A stretch of DNA of 64,000 bases from Neobacillus mesonae (GTDB taxonomy: Bacteria; Bacillota; Bacilli; Bacillales; Cytobacillaceae), in the NCBI RefSeq assembly GCF_001636315.1, contig NZ_KV440949.1, positions 99,703-163,702 on the forward strand. The letters are read 5' to 3'. Shown in pieces: positions 51,927 to 61,926 of the stretch; the first letter of the stretch is position 1, and each line of letters begins with the position of its first letter. Both the position numbers and the translations under genes were made by a program. The notes below the pieces were generated by a model that was not told the DNA's origin, made no database searches, and saw only the letters and a list, made by a program, of their open reading frames with translations.

Positions 51927-52397
51927 TTTGTTGGAATCTGCAGAGTTATTTTTTTCCGACTTAAATAAATTTTTCGAAACAGCATTTAGTTTATTTACAA
52001 ATCGGTTGAATCCGAATCCTACAAAGAAGGCAATGCTTATCGGTGCATATGGGGTATCGTTATAATCGGTGAACTCAATTAACAGGATTCCGCTTTTGAT
52101 TAAAGTAACGGCAACTACCGCTGTTCCAGTGGCAAATATTGGATAAAAAATATACATAATCCATTTGCGATAATCGGTTAACTCCCCCTCCATGTAATGG
52201 GAACAAAACATATAAAGGTGCCTTAAGGAGCCGCCAATCGCACCGGCGAAAAAATAATACAAAAATGGTTTGATTTCAGAAACGATCGGCAGTGATTTTT
52301 CAATTATTCCCGTCCAAAGCATGCCAATCGCCAAGAAACTGCCGAAAAATAATAGGGACAAATAGGTTAAGATTAGTGCTTTTAACCATCTTTTCAT
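51924..52397 (-). CDS. Membrane protein of unknown function (157 aa)
   Basis: Four hydrophobic stretches (about 7-30, 45-65, 83-105 and 120-138) and a hydrophilic Asn/Lys/Ser-rich C-terminus (KSEKNNSADSNK). The loop after segment 2 contains GGSLRHLYMFCSHYMEGE. ATG at 52397 follows GGGGGGATTAT. I do not recognise the family. It is monocistronic between thiF and the LCAT-like gene. Confidence 0.7.
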   Translation of the reverse strand: MKRWLKALILTYLSLLFFGSFLAIGMLWTGIIEKSLPIVSEIKPFLYYFFAGAIGGSLRHLYMFCSHYMEGELTDYRKWIMYIFYPIFATGTAVVAVTLIKSGILLIEFTDYNDTPYAPISIAFFVGFGFNRFVNKLNAVSKNLFKSEKNNSADSNK

Positions 52398-52486
52398 ATA
52401 ATCCCCCCAAAAGATAATATTTTATCTTATGAGGGGATTCATCAGGTGTTTCTAATTAGCATATAAGTTTACATAACATTTTTATA

Positions 52487-53503
52487 TTAACCTACTATTC
52501 TATTATAAATTGCCTTGGCCTGCGCAATTTCACTCGTCCCATGGATAAGCGCCCTGCCATCTTTAAAGAATACAATCCGGAAATCCTCATAGGTACAGGA
52601 AAGCAAATAAGGATTCTGAATGAGATTACAAGTAAGTTCTTTTAGCCGCAATGCCAGCTGATCAAGCGAAATCGACCGCTCCATTCCAGGCCTTAGCTGC
52701 ACAGTATTCCGGCCGCACAGCACAGCGGCTTTTGTTTGATTTTCATAAGCTAAAAAAGGATATGCCGGACTGCTACCACACGTTGGACATTCCGGATTTT
52801 TAAGAGTGTTTACGTTTATCTCAGCTTGTTCACTTATCCAAATATCAAATGATTGAAGTCGGGATTCTATCTCATTCCCTGTTAGAATCTTCAAGGCTGC
52901 TGTAACCTGATAGGCTGTTACCAGCTGGACAATTGGGCTGATCACTCCAACCGTATCACAGGTTTGATTTTGAGCTGGCAGATGGTTTATTAAGCAATGA
53001 AGACATGGAGTTTTCCCTGGAATCATAGGAAACGTCATCCCATAACTGGCTACACAGGCACCAAATATAAATGGAATTCTATGCTTAACAGCCGCATCAT
53101 TGACCACAAGCCTCGTTTCAAAATTATCCGTTGCATCCATGATTAAATCATGATCTTTTACCAGTTCTTCTACGTTCATTCCGTTCACGTCTGCGACAAT
53201 GCCTTCGATCATGACCTCACTGTTTATTTCCCATAGACGATTTTTCGCAGAAATCGCTTTTGGCAGCTTATCCTGTACATCCTTTTCAGTATAAAGCTGC
53301 TGTCTTTGCAGATTACTCCATTCCACATAGTCACGGTCCACAATCGTTATCCGACCAACGCCGGCGCGTACAAGCATTTCGGCGCTGGAGGTGCCAAGTG
53401 CTCCGGCACCTATAATAAGAACACGAGCGTCCTTCAGCTTGGCCTGCCCGACTTTACCTATCGGAGGAAATAATTCTTGTCGAGAATAGCGGTTGGTGCT
53501 CAA
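52487..53503 (-). CDS. thiF: ThiF/MoeB-family sulfur-carrier adenylyltransferase
   Basis: A 338-aa E1-like enzyme that adenylates the C-terminus of ThiS for sulfur transfer. Seen: [19 protein letters not shown], nucleotide site [30 protein letters not shown] and zinc cysteines CLHC and CPTC. A C-terminal extension (about 245-338) resembles a shortened rhodanese/MoeZ tail but without an obvious active-site cysteine. Its start overlaps the thiG stop (ATGA), the last gene of tenI-thiO-thiS-thiG-thiF. Confidence 0.92.
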   Translation of the reverse strand: MSTNRYSRQELFPPIGKVGQAKLKDARVLIIGAGALGTSSAEMLVRAGVGRITIVDRDYVEWSNLQRQQLYTEKDVQDKLPKAISAKNRLWEINSEVMIEGIVADVNGMNVEELVKDHDLIMDATDNFETRLVVNDAAVKHRIPFIFGACVASYGMTFPMIPGKTPCLHCLINHLPAQNQTCDTVGVISPIVQLVTAYQVTAALKILTGNEIESRLQSFDIWISEQAEINVNTLKNPECPTCGSSPAYPFLAYENQTKAAVLCGRNTVQLRPGMERSISLDQLALRLKELTCNLIQNPYLLSCTYEDFRIVFFKDGRALIHGTSEIAQAKAIYNRIVG

Positions 53504-54267
53504 GAAGTCACCATCCCCTCTTTTGGACTGCTTGCTACTGCATATTCCTTCTCTTCAATTCTGCCTGCTTCAAATCCTAGGCGTCCGGCTTCCACCGCCA
53601 TTTTCATCGCCAACGCCATTTTGACCGGATCTTTTGCCCCGGAAACCGCCGTGTTTAATAACACTCCATCAGCCCCAAGCTCCATCGCGTACGCCGCGTC
53701 CTTTGGCGACCCAATCCCGGCATCAACAATGACAGGGACTGATGACTGTTCAATAATAAACTTAAGATTCAGCGGGTTGACAATACCCTTTCCAGAACCA
53801 ATCGGCGAGGCGCCCGGCATGATGGCATGTACACCTAAATCTTCCAGCTTTCTAGCCAAAACCACATCATCCGACGTATATGGCAGAACGATAAATCCTT
53901 CTGCTAATAACATTTCGGATGCTTTTAATGTTTCCACAGGGTCAGGCAAAAGCGTCTTATCACAGCCGATAATCTCAACCTTAACCATATCGCATAATCC
54001 AGAGGCTTTCGCAAGCTTCGCAATCCGCACTGCCTCTTCAGCCGTTTTAGCACCAGCTGTATTCGGCAACAGTTTATATTTGCTTAAATCCAATTGTTCT
54101 AAGAAATTTGGCTGAGATGCCTCAAAAATATTCATCCTTCGTACGGCAAATGTCAAAATTTCAGATTCCGAAACACGAACGGCTTCCTTCTGAACCTCAA
54201 ATGAAGGATACTTTCCCGTACCTAACAATAATCTCGAATTAAATAGCTGATCTCCAATTTTTAACAT
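53500..54267 (-). CDS. thiG: Thiazole synthase
   Basis: A 255-aa (beta/alpha)8 enzyme forming the thiamine thiazole from DXP, dehydroglycine and ThiS-thiocarboxylate. Seen: [54 protein letters not shown] (Schiff-base Lys region) and the phosphate-binding [28 protein letters not shown] (short elements). Four bp from thiS. Confidence 0.96.
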   Translation of the reverse strand: MLKIGDQLFNSRLLLGTGKYPSFEVQKEAVRVSESEILTFAVRRMNIFEASQPNFLEQLDLSKYKLLPNTAGAKTAEEAVRIAKLAKASGLCDMVKVEIIGCDKTLLPDPVETLKASEMLLAEGFIVLPYTSDDVVLARKLEDLGVHAIMPGASPIGSGKGIVNPLNLKFIIEQSSVPVIVDAGIGSPKDAAYAMELGADGVLLNTAVSGAKDPVKMALAMKMAVEAGRLGFEAGRIEEKEYAVASSPKEGMVTS

Positions 54268-54271
54268 ACTG

Positions 54272-54475
54272 TCATCCTCCTCCTACAAAATGAATCATTT
54301 CTACTTTGTCCCCATCTGCTATGGGCAGCTCTGTGTACTTGCTTTTATCAGCAATTTCATTATTCAACTCAACAATAACAATCCGATTTTCTAAATTGTA
54401 ATGTTTCAATAATGTATCCACATTCTTTACATCTTCTGGAAGTTCCACTGTTCGGCCGTTTAATTGAATGGTCAT
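54272..54475 (-). CDS. thiS: Sulfur carrier protein ThiS
   Basis: A 67-aa ubiquitin-fold protein ending in the required Gly-Gly (HFVGGG). The start is the ATG at 54475 ([14 protein letters not shown]) after AAAGGGGGAGCAGG; a longer reading from 54544 runs into thiO and is rejected. Carries the sulfur as a C-terminal thiocarboxylate to ThiG. Confidence 0.94.
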   Translation of the reverse strand: MTIQLNGRTVELPEDVKNVDTLLKHYNLENRIVIVELNNEIADKSKYTELPIADGDKVEMIHFVGGG

Positions 54476-54488
54476 TCCTGCTCCCCCT

Positions 54489-55598
54489 TTACACCAAAAC
54501 ATGGCTTTTACGGTCAATTTTAAAAGCTTTGACCCAATTTTCATTCACTTCTCTTTGTAAAATTAAATCCCTGATCATTTGCCCGGTAGCTGGTGCCAGC
54601 AGGATTCCATTTCGGAAATGACCCGTGGCAAACAAAATTCCATTATCCTCTGGATGAAAACCAATAAACGGTCTGCCATCAAAGGTCTGAGGTCTGAGCC
54701 CTGCCCAAAAGGATGCAGCTTTCATCCCTTCAATTGCCGGCAGCATCGTTTTTGCCTTTGCAATCATTTGCCCTATGCCGCCAATGCTTGGTGTTTCGCT
54801 CCAATCATTCTCGACCATCGTCGCGCCAATGACAAGTGTGCCATCATTTCGCGGGACGATATAACAATGCTCATGAAAAAGAGTGTGCTGAAGCCGTATC
54901 CCTTCCCTCCAAACAGAAAGGCATTCCCCCTTCACCGGAACGATTCGATTTTCCAAACCTAAGCTTTGAAAAAAAGAATGACTCCAAACGCCGCTTGCAA
55001 TAATGACATGCTGCACCTCAAAATTGCCAGTCTGTGTCTTGACAAGATAGGTGCTCCCATTTTTTTGAATATCAATTACTTGTGTATATTCATGAATGGC
55101 CGCACCGTACATTTGAGCCCCTTGGCTAAATCCGCGGCATACAGCTTGCGGTAATACATGGACATCCTCTTCTATGTAAGCCGCCCCTACAATATCATTC
55201 GTAATAGCCGGCTCCATTTGCTTGATGTATCTACCATCCTGCCATTCTACTGTTTTTAAACCGCATAATTGGCCAAGGTCCTGTTTTTCCTTTTCATTAA
55301 ATGCGAGTTTATAGATTCCACCTGCTGTTCTTCTAATATCAATCCCCGTTAACTCTTTTAATTCCTGTTCAAGGATGGAATAGGATCGCTGGCTTCTTCT
55401 GGCAAACGGATAAAACACCTCCAGATCGTCGCACTCCGAATGGGCTCCAAGCATTCCGGCAGCAGCACTCGTTGTTTTGCTGCCAATTTGCCCGCTGTCA
55501 AATACAACTGTGGAAACTTTTTCTTTGGCTAAATAATAAGCAATGGAAGAGCCGATGATTCCGCCGCCAATGACGGCCACATCATAGAATGGTTCCAT
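54489..55598 (-). CDS. thiO: Glycine oxidase
   Basis: A 369-aa FAD enzyme (DAO family) making the dehydroglycine used by ThiG. FAD motif DVAVIGGGIIGSSIAYYLAKE (key GGGIIG at 11-16), GMLGAHSECD, and the C-terminal GHFRNGILLAPATGQMIRDLIL. ATG at 55598 overlaps tenI by 17 bp. Confidence 0.94.
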   Translation of the reverse strand: MEPFYDVAVIGGGIIGSSIAYYLAKEKVSTVVFDSGQIGSKTTSAAAGMLGAHSECDDLEVFYPFARRSQRSYSILEQELKELTGIDIRRTAGGIYKLAFNEKEKQDLGQLCGLKTVEWQDGRYIKQMEPAITNDIVGAAYIEEDVHVLPQAVCRGFSQGAQMYGAAIHEYTQVIDIQKNGSTYLVKTQTGNFEVQHVIIASGVWSHSFFQSLGLENRIVPVKGECLSVWREGIRLQHTLFHEHCYIVPRNDGTLVIGATMVENDWSETPSIGGIGQMIAKAKTMLPAIEGMKAASFWAGLRPQTFDGRPFIGFHPEDNGILFATGHFRNGILLAPATGQMIRDLILQREVNENWVKAFKIDRKSHVLV

Positions 55599-56199
55599 TG
55601 ATGATCATCTCCTTGCATGTCTTAAAATAGTGAGCTGCCGCTATTGCCGGTTCATCGGCGGAAAATAGGCCGGACATGACAGCAATACCGTCCGTCTCGA
55701 TTTCGTAGATCCTATCAGGTGTGATGCCGCCTATGGCATAAACTGGAATGGAAAGCGCGTCCTTAATCTCGTAAAGTTCCTCAGGGCCTCTTGGTTTGAG
55801 TCCGGCTTTACAATTTGTCTCAAATACATGGCCGAATAATACGTAATCAGCTCCATCCTGTTCCGCCTTTAATCCCTCGTTCTTCGAATGAACGGAACAG
55901 CCAATCCGCATGAATGGAAATTTTTCTCTTACTTTTTTTACCGATAGTCCATGACCCGGTAAGTGAATATTCGGGATGCCTGCTATTAAGGCAACATCCA
56001 AACGATCATGAATGACGACTTTTCTTTTTGGAATGCCTCCTTCTTGTAACCTCTCTACTAATGTGAGCAGTTCTCGTGCAGATTTAGATTTCTCGCGAAT
56101 ATGGATACAATCCACATAGTTTTGTATTTGTAAAATCTTTGAAGCTAGTTCTTCCACTTGATGCCGATCATCGGTGATGGCTAAAAGTTTCAGAAGCAT
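55582..56199 (-). CDS. tenI: Thiazole tautomerase TenI
   Basis: A 205-aa ThiE-like (beta/alpha)8 protein that aromatises the thiazole. Seen: LLAITDDRHQVEELASKI, IHIREKS, VVIHDRLDVALIAGIPNIHLPG, GCSVHSKNE and YAIGGITPDRI. ATG at 56199 follows GGAGGGGA; an ATG at 56229 is upstream of this site and rejected. First gene of the thiazole operon behind the TPP riboswitch. Confidence 0.92.
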   Translation of the reverse strand: MLLKLLAITDDRHQVEELASKILQIQNYVDCIHIREKSKSARELLTLVERLQEGGIPKRKVVIHDRLDVALIAGIPNIHLPGHGLSVKKVREKFPFMRIGCSVHSKNEGLKAEQDGADYVLFGHVFETNCKAGLKPRGPEELYEIKDALSIPVYAIGGITPDRIYEIETDGIAVMSGLFSADEPAIAAAHYFKTCKEMIINGTIL

Positions 56200-56218
56200 T
56201 CCCCTCCTTTTTGACAAC

Positions 56219-56253
56219 AAAAAAACCACTTTCCAAAATAGGAAAGTGGTTTT
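56219..56253 (-). terminator. Terminator of the TPP riboswitch
   Basis: AACCACTTTCC and GGAAAGTGGTT pair, followed on the minus strand by TTTTTTTGTTG. It lies between aptamer and tenI and is the expression platform. Confidence 0.9.
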
Positions 56254-56285
56254 GTCATGTTAATTCACCAGTTCAAAAAATAACA

Positions 56286-56379
56286 CGCCACTTCCCTACG
56301 CAGGTACGAACCTGTTCAGGTTTTGAGGGTTTCAAAGTAACTACTCTGCTCTCAGCCCTTATCAAGGGATCCCCTAGTG
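56286..56379 (-). ncRNA. TPP riboswitch (THI element)
   Basis: On the minus strand: ACTAGGGG near 56378, CTGAGA in GGGCTGAGAGCAG, then ACCCTCAAAACCTGAACAGG and GTACCTGCGTAGGGAAGTGG near the 3' end. These are the diagnostic THI-box blocks. Binding of thiamine pyrophosphate should terminate transcription before tenI. Confidence 0.96.
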
Positions 56380-56401
56380 AAAATTCATTTAATTTATCTG
56401 A

Positions 56402-56429
56402 ATTATATCACAAATTGCGCTAGATACAA
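56402..56429 (-). promoter_or_regulatory. Promoter of the thiazole operon
   Basis: Minus strand: TTGTAT (56429-56424), 16-bp spacer, TATAAT (56407-56402), about 25 bp upstream of the TPP aptamer. Confidence 0.6.
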
Positions 56430-56526
56430 GATAAAAATGGAAGGTTTTGCACCAAAATAAATTTGAAGCTTGATTAAAGACATTTCAACTGCTTTTTTCG
56501 CTGTTTTAGTCTTTCAAAATTTTATA

Positions 56527-57528
56527 TCATTTACCATCTACAATTTCTTTAAAAATTTCATAAGAACGTTTTTGTTTCTCAGGATCAAAAATATAAGATA
56601 CCACCATGAGCTCATCCACTTTATATTTTTCCTGAAAACGTGACAGCTGCTCACGAATCGTCTCCTTACTTCCAATAAACGTCAATCTCGCCATAGATGC
56701 TGCTGCTTCCTTCTCCATCGGATTCCACACTTTATCCAAATTTTCAACCGGCGGCTGCAATGGCATCCGGGAATTCCGGACCACATTGAGGAAAAATTGC
56801 TGTGCCGTGCTTGATAAAAACTCCGCTTCCGCATCCGTCTCTGCTGCGATTACGTTTAAACAAACCATCATGTACGGCTTATCCAGATATTCAGATGGCT
56901 TGAACCGGCTGCGGTAAATCGAGATGGCCTCCTCCATGAACCGTGGAGCAAAGTGTGAAGCGAAAACGTATGGCAGCCCTAAACTTGCCGCTAAATACGC
57001 TGAATCTGTCGATGAACCTAGAATATAAATCGGGATATTGGTATCAGCACCAGGATAGGCTCTTACATATCCTTGCTGTTCTTCTGGCCCCAAATAAGTT
57101 AATAGTGCCTCAACATCCTCCGGAAAGGTAAACACAGAATCATTCTTTGAGCGTCTTAAAGCACTTGCCGTCATCATATCGGTTCCAGGAGCTCTCCCTA
57201 ACCCTAAATCAACCCTATTTGGATAAATGGTGGCCATGGTACCGAATTGTTCTGCCACTACTAAAGGAGAATGATTCGGCAGCATCACGCCGCCGGAACC
57301 AACGCGAATACGTTTGGTCTGCTCCAATGTGTGTTTAATTAAAATGGATGTCGCCGAGCTGACAAGTGTCGGAGTGTTATGATGCTCGGCAATCCAATAG
57401 CGTGTATATCCCATTTCCTCCACGGCCTGGGCAAGATCAACCATAGCATCAATTGCTTGTTTTTGATCTTGTCCCTCGCGGATTGGCGCGAGATTTAAAA
57501 CTGATACAGGTATATGAATATTTGCCAT
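56527..57528 (-). CDS. LLM-class flavin-dependent oxidoreductase
   Basis: A 333-aa luciferase-like monooxygenase-fold protein: [47 protein letters not shown] and [17 protein letters not shown] are typical of the group with FMN-dependent or uncharacterised roles. ATG at 57528 follows AAAGGACTTGC; an ATG at 57537 is possible. Substrate unknown. Confidence 0.88.
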   Translation of the reverse strand: MANIHIPVSVLNLAPIREGQDQKQAIDAMVDLAQAVEEMGYTRYWIAEHHNTPTLVSSATSILIKHTLEQTKRIRVGSGGVMLPNHSPLVVAEQFGTMATIYPNRVDLGLGRAPGTDMMTASALRRSKNDSVFTFPEDVEALLTYLGPEEQQGYVRAYPGADTNIPIYILGSSTDSAYLAASLGLPYVFASHFAPRFMEEAISIYRSRFKPSEYLDKPYMMVCLNVIAAETDAEAEFLSSTAQQFFLNVVRNSRMPLQPPVENLDKVWNPMEKEAAASMARLTFIGSKETIREQLSRFQEKYKVDELMVVSYIFDPEKQKRSYEIFKEIVDGK

Positions 57529-57635
57529 TATTTGCAAGTCCTTTCATAAAAGTTGTACATACAAATACTATCAAATTGGGCTCTGCAAATTAAAGTTTTA
57601 TGCCTATGATCCTTGTTTTTGAAAAATTAGTAAAA

Positions 57636-57665
57636 AAATAAGGCTGCCAGTGTGGCAGCACTTTA
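57636..57665 (-). terminator. Terminator after the 48-aa ORF
   Basis: GCTGCCA and TGGCAGC form a stem with loop CAC; minus-strand read-out continues CTTATTTTTTTAC. It starts 1 bp after the small ORF. Confidence 0.85.
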
Positions 57666-57812
57666 TTAATCATTATTATCTTGGGATTGTTTAATATTTA
57701 CATGTTGCGGCCGTTTTGGATAATCGCTTTTCCCTGCGTCATCTGGACCGGTAAGGGTATTTCTTTGGTCTAGAACTTTTCCAGTATACTCAATGGGTCT
57801 TTGATTTTTCAT
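57666..57812 (-). CDS. Small hypothetical protein (48 aa)
   Basis: ATG at 57812 follows a strong ribosome binding site (GAGGGAGGTG, about 7 nt) and a terminator follows the stop, so a genuine small gene is likely. The 48 residues are hydrophilic and disordered-looking (KNQRPIEYTGKVLDQ, TGPDDAGKSDYPKRPQHVN, QDNND), with no membrane segment. Family not recognised. Lies between the LLM gene and the aminotransferase gene, same strand. Confidence 0.7.
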   Translation of the reverse strand: MKNQRPIEYTGKVLDQRNTLTGPDDAGKSDYPKRPQHVNIKQSQDNND

Positions 57813-57867
57813 TATTAACACCTCCCTCTCACAATCTGCCTTCCAATATGGTCCCCAAAAGGGTTAA

Positions 57868-57911
57868 AAACAATGTAGGAACCACAAACATTGTGGTGCC
57901 TACATTGTTTT
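57868..57911 (-). terminator. Terminator after the aminotransferase gene
   Basis: AACAATGTAGGCACCACAA and TTGTGGTTCCTACATTGTT form a very long near-perfect stem with a 3-nt loop, on the 3' side of the gene ending at 57910. The transcript's right flank is TTTTAACCC. Confidence 0.85.
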
Positions 57912-59115
57912 AAGAAAGATGATTTTTTAAATGGTTCGAAATAAGATTCCCAAGAATTTGAACGCCTTTTTCAATTTGTTCTTCAGACTCAAAACTGTAA
58001 GAGAGGCGGAGGTATTCAATTCCTTCATCCTGATTACTGAAAAAGTATTTTCCCGGTACATAAGAAACTTTTGCACTCAGAGCCAGTGGTAACAAAGCGG
58101 AGGTATCAACTCCCGGTACTCTAACCCAGACAAAGTAACCACCCTTTGGTACATACCATGTAACCGAAGTAGGAAAAAACTTCTCCAATGACTGTATTAA
58201 CAAAGTGCACTTTCTTTGATAAATCCCTTTTAATTTCTTAAGCCGCTCTTCAAGGTCAATACTCTCTAAAAAAACGGCCATTGCGGACTGTGCAAATGAA
58301 TGATCTAAATCTTTTTTAAACCAGGCAAAAGCTGTTATAAACGGTCTTTCCGCAGCAATCCATCCGATCCTCATACCTGGAGCAGTAATCTTAGATAACG
58401 ATCCAACATGAATAACACGCCCTTCTCGATCCAATGCCTTTAATGACAAAGGACTGACATCAAAAGTAAGCTCTCCATACGCGTCATCCTCTAAAATAAG
58501 GAAATCGAATTCTCTGGAAAGTTCCAAAAGACGCATCCTGCGTTGTTCATTCATTGTCGTACCTGTTGGATTTTGAAAAGTAGGGATTGTATAAAGAATA
58601 CGCGGCAAAACAAGGCCCAAACGTTTTCTTTCAGCTAATACGGATGCAAATTCATCTACTCGAAGTCCTTGTTCATCAACCGGAATACTAATAATTTGAT
58701 TAGTATAGTTACGGAAAATCTCTAATGCTTCCATGTAGGTAGGAGATTCTACTGCAACCACCACCTTTTCATCAAGCAGGGCACGTGCAATTAAATCAAT
58801 GGCCTGACATGCCCCAGCAGTAATCAGTAGTTCCTCTTCCTGAACCTCCATACCACGTTCCGCTAAACGGTTCTGGATTTGCTGTTTTAATCTCGGCATC
58901 TTGGGGCTTCCAAGATAATGCAGCGGCAAGTCCTGTTCTTCCTCTAATAAAGTCGATACTGCTGCTTTAATCCCATTGGAAGGAACGAGTTCTGATGCAG
59001 GATAGCCAGAACTAAGTCGGATACAGCCTTCTGGAAGCGCAGGCATCCATTCGCCTGGCGGGTCATTCTTTAATGCTGCTTTTACGTTATATGGAAAATA
59101 AAATTCATGATTCAC
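57910..59115 (-). CDS. Class I/II PLP-dependent aminotransferase (2-aminoadipate-type)
   Basis: About 401 aa. Fold-type I: YPASELVPSNGIKAAVSTLLEE, YLGSPKMPRLKQQIQNRLAERG, TAGACQAIDLIARAL, TIPTFQNPTGTTM, EDDAYGEL and the PLP lysine in GSLSKITAPGMRIGW. It resembles the LysN/2-aminoadipate transaminase group. The ATG at 59145 has no ribosome binding site, while a GTG at 59115 has AAAGGTG upstream, so I use the GTG. Last gene of the operon with GldA-like enzyme and SsuABC-type transporter; its substrate may be the amine that transporter brings in. Confidence 0.85.
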   Translation of the reverse strand: MNHEFYFPYNVKAALKNDPPGEWMPALPEGCIRLSSGYPASELVPSNGIKAAVSTLLEEEQDLPLHYLGSPKMPRLKQQIQNRLAERGMEVQEEELLITAGACQAIDLIARALLDEKVVVAVESPTYMEALEIFRNYTNQIISIPVDEQGLRVDEFASVLAERKRLGLVLPRILYTIPTFQNPTGTTMNEQRRMRLLELSREFDFLILEDDAYGELTFDVSPLSLKALDREGRVIHVGSLSKITAPGMRIGWIAAERPFITAFAWFKKDLDHSFAQSAMAVFLESIDLEERLKKLKGIYQRKCTLLIQSLEKFFPTSVTWYVPKGGYFVWVRVPGVDTSALLPLALSAKVSYVPGKYFFSNQDEGIEYLRLSYSFESEEQIEKGVQILGNLISNHLKNHLS

Positions 59116-59189
59116 TTTTAAACAAACACCTTTCCCACCGAACATATATTAAAAACTAAAGATGCATAACCAGCCATTCTTATATAAAC

Positions 59190-60014
59190 CTAGTGAATCG
59201 CCTTTAAACTCTCTTCCCTTATAAGAGAGAGTAATTCATCTTTAAATTGTGCAAATTCGACAGACCCTTTAACACTAAAATCCCTAGGTCTTTCCAAAGT
59301 AATTGGCACCTTTTTCTTCAGCCTGCCGGGTCTTGCGGTCATTACATATACCGAATCGGCCAAGAAAATAGATTCTTCCACGTCATGGGTAATAAATAAT
59401 ATCGTCTTCTTAGATTCCTCCCATGCTTTTAACAGGACTTCCTGCATGATATTTCTTGTTTGAGCATCTAGTGCTCCAAACGGTTCATCCATTAAGAGAA
59501 TTTTGGGCTCATTGGCTAGTGCACGGGCAATCGCAACTCGCTGCTTCATACCGCCTGATAATTGAACTGGGTAATGCTTTTCGAATCCTTCCAATCCAAT
59601 TAATTGCAGGTAATGGCGCGCGACATGATCTCGTTCTCTTTGGGGAACGCCCTTTAATTTCAAACCAAAAGTAATATTTTCTTTCACCGTTAACCACGGA
59701 TATAAAGTATACGATTGAAACACCATTCCCCGATCTGGTCCAGGGCCGCTGACTGGCTTTCCATCAATCAATACCTGTCCAGAGGTAGCTTCCTCCAGTC
59801 CTGCAGCAATACGTAATACTGTTGATTTGCCGCAACCGGACGGACCTAAAATAGTAACAAACTCCCCTTCACTGACTGAAAATGATGTTTTTTCTAATGC
59901 TGTCGTTTCGCCCTTTTTCGTTTTGAAAACTTTTCCAACCTCTTTTATTTCCAGTTTAGGAGTTTTTCCCTCGGTTGCTTCTTTTTCTGCTTTAACTGCT
60001 TCTTTCGTCACCAT
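59190..60014 (-). CDS. ABC transporter ATP-binding protein (nitrate/sulfonate/taurine family)
   Basis: A 274-aa ATPase of the SsuB/TauB/NrtD type. Walker A GPSGCGKSTVLR, signature LSGGMKQRVAIARAL, Walker B ILLMDEPFGALD and DVEESIFLADSVYVM. ATG at 60014 follows AAAGGAGGGG; 1 bp from the permease gene. Energises the importer encoded by the next two genes upstream. Confidence 0.92.
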   Translation of the reverse strand: MVTKEAVKAEKEATEGKTPKLEIKEVGKVFKTKKGETTALEKTSFSVSEGEFVTILGPSGCGKSTVLRIAAGLEEATSGQVLIDGKPVSGPGPDRGMVFQSYTLYPWLTVKENITFGLKLKGVPQRERDHVARHYLQLIGLEGFEKHYPVQLSGGMKQRVAIARALANEPKILLMDEPFGALDAQTRNIMQEVLLKAWEESKKTILFITHDVEESIFLADSVYVMTARPGRLKKKVPITLERPRDFSVKGSVEFAQFKDELLSLIREESLKAIH

Positions 60015-60015
60015 T

Positions 60016-60813
60016 TTATAACCCCTCCTTTCTCATCCAGGAAAATGAAGCCCGATAAATTGCTTTAAAGATCATATCTGTTAACAATCCAAGTAATCCA
60101 ATAACTAAAATTCCAACAATAATTTTATCTGGCTCAAGGAAACGGGATGCCTGCATTATCATGTATCCTAATCCGCTTGAAGCCCCAACAATTTCCGCTA
60201 CAACTAAGTAAGTCCACGCCCAGCCAAATGTAATTCGAAGCGTATCAACAATTCCAGGTAATGCTGCTGGAAAAATTACTTTTGTAAAAAGCTGTGCTTT
60301 CTTTGCTCCTAATGTATAAGAGACTTCAATTAATTCATTTTGAACATTCTTTGTTACATCCATAATCATAAGCGTAAGCTGGAAAAACGTCCCCAGGAAA
60401 ATGACGCTCATTTTCTCTGACTCGCCTAGACCAATCCACAAAATTAATAATGGTATAAATGCAGAAGCTGGCATATATCGGATAAATCCAATAATCGGTT
60501 CAAATGCACCTTCCATAATCTTTAACGATCCCATTAAAATCCCTAATGGAATACCAACAATCGCTGCAATGAGAAATCCCGCTAAAACCCTCGAAAAACT
60601 AATGCCAATATCTGATAAAAGATTTCCATTCACGAATAAATCAACACCTGTATCCAGTACTGCCGTCGGTGTCGGTAAAAACAGAGAATCAACAATACCG
60701 CCATAAGTTAATACTGCCCAAATTGCTAAAAATAAAAGAAATGTTACCAAGCCGGCTGTACTATAAAGCTTTTTTGGTATTTCCTTATTAGGCGTCAATA
60801 ATTTTGTAAACAT
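60016..60813 (-). CDS. ABC transporter permease (SsuC/TauC-like)
   Basis: About 265 aa with 6 hydrophobic segments and the binding-protein-dependent transport motif LLILWIGLGESEKMSVIFLGTFF and EVSYTLGAKKAQLF-x-FP. ATG at 60813 follows GGGTGAG; a TTG 21 bp upstream is possible. Membrane channel of the SsuABC-type importer. Confidence 0.9.
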   Translation of the reverse strand: MFTKLLTPNKEIPKKLYSTAGLVTFLLFLAIWAVLTYGGIVDSLFLPTPTAVLDTGVDLFVNGNLLSDIGISFSRVLAGFLIAAIVGIPLGILMGSLKIMEGAFEPIIGFIRYMPASAFIPLLILWIGLGESEKMSVIFLGTFFQLTLMIMDVTKNVQNELIEVSYTLGAKKAQLFTKVIFPAALPGIVDTLRITFGWAWTYLVVAEIVGASSGLGYMIMQASRFLEPDKIIVGILVIGLLGLLTDMIFKAIYRASFSWMRKEGL

Positions 60814-60912
60814 TTCACTCACCCAATCTATCAATCTCTTAAAAAAGCCTAGTATATGAGAATTAAAACGGACTCATATACCAGGCTCACAACCTATAAA
60901 AATGACTTCTTC

Positions 60913-61902
60913 CTATTGGAAGTTCGGATTAATTACTTCTTCTACTTTTGGTTCTGCTTTTATAATTTTCTGCTCTTTATAAAACTTAATGGCATTTTCA
61001 GTTGATTGATAGATAGAACCTTTGCTGCTTTCTGTACCAAATAGCTGTTTGTTGTCCTCTTTTGTTAGGAATTTCAATCCAGCTTCAGTGGCTACAAATT
61101 CTTCCTTATCAATTTTTAAACCTTTTGCCATAATCTCGTCTGCTTCATCTTTATGCTCTCTCCAGTAATCCATCGCTTCACCCATCGCTTTAACAAATGC
61201 TTTTACATCTTCAGGGCGTTGTTTAATAACATCCTCTTTAAAGCTGACAGTATCAACAATAATTCCTGGCAGATCTTTTGTTGTTAATAAAACTTTTCCA
61301 TTTGCTTTTGACCCTTTTGACAGCCATGGTTCCCAAGTTACCGCAGCATCTACTTTTCCCGCTGCAAAGGCCGCACCGGCATCCCCTGCAGACATTTGAA
61401 TAACTTCAACGTCCTTTTCAGTCAAACCGCCTTGTTTTAATGCAGTTAAAGCTAGCATATGACTAGTAGAACCAACTTCAAAAGCAACCTTTTTACCTTT
61501 TAAGTCCTTCACATCATTGATGTCGTTCTTAACGAGAATCCCATCACCGCCATGAGAATCATCCAATAACCACACAACTTGTACTGGGATTTTAGAAGCA
61601 GCCATTGATACTTGAACATCCAAAGCCGTTGCCATGCCGTCAATTTTTCCGCTGGCTAATGCCTGTTTCCGTTCACCTAAACCTTCAACGATGGAAAGCT
61701 CAACATCCACCCCATTTTTTTCAAAAAAGCCCTTTTCTTTTGCTAAAAATAATGGACCATACCCAGTCCATGTTGGCAATGTTATTTTTAATGGTTCGGC
61801 TTTCTTTTCTTCTTTTGTACCGCTAGAAGCCTGATCCTTCCCACATGCCGCTAATGCTAACACTAGCATGAATGAACAAATCGTAACGAGCCATTTTTTC
61901 AT
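60913..61902 (-). CDS. ABC transporter substrate-binding lipoprotein (NMT1/SsuA-like)
   Basis: A 329-aa lipoprotein. The signal ends in the lipobox LALAAC (Cys about 21). The mature domain shows LPTWTGYGPLFLAKEKGFFEKNGVDVEL and GKVDAAVTWEPWLSKG, typical of the NMT1/SsuA/TauA group that binds sulfonates, thiamine precursors, nitrate or aromatic amines. ATG at 61902 follows TGGGGGATA. Its ligand is not evident; no sulfonatase or thi gene is coupled. Confidence 0.9.
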   Translation of the reverse strand: MKKWLVTICSFMLVLALAACGKDQASSGTKEEKKAEPLKITLPTWTGYGPLFLAKEKGFFEKNGVDVELSIVEGLGERKQALASGKIDGMATALDVQVSMAASKIPVQVVWLLDDSHGGDGILVKNDINDVKDLKGKKVAFEVGSTSHMLALTALKQGGLTEKDVEVIQMSAGDAGAAFAAGKVDAAVTWEPWLSKGSKANGKVLLTTKDLPGIIVDTVSFKEDVIKQRPEDVKAFVKAMGEAMDYWREHKDEADEIMAKGLKIDKEEFVATEAGLKFLTKEDNKQLFGTESSKGSIYQSTENAIKFYKEQKIIKAEPKVEEVINPNFQ

Positions 61903-61926
61903 GAAAATATCCCCCAAATTTTTTAA

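Noticed and set aside
56211..56423. Forward ORF over the TPP riboswitch
   Set aside because: The region is an RNA regulatory element read on the minus strand; the ORF lacks conserved coding features.
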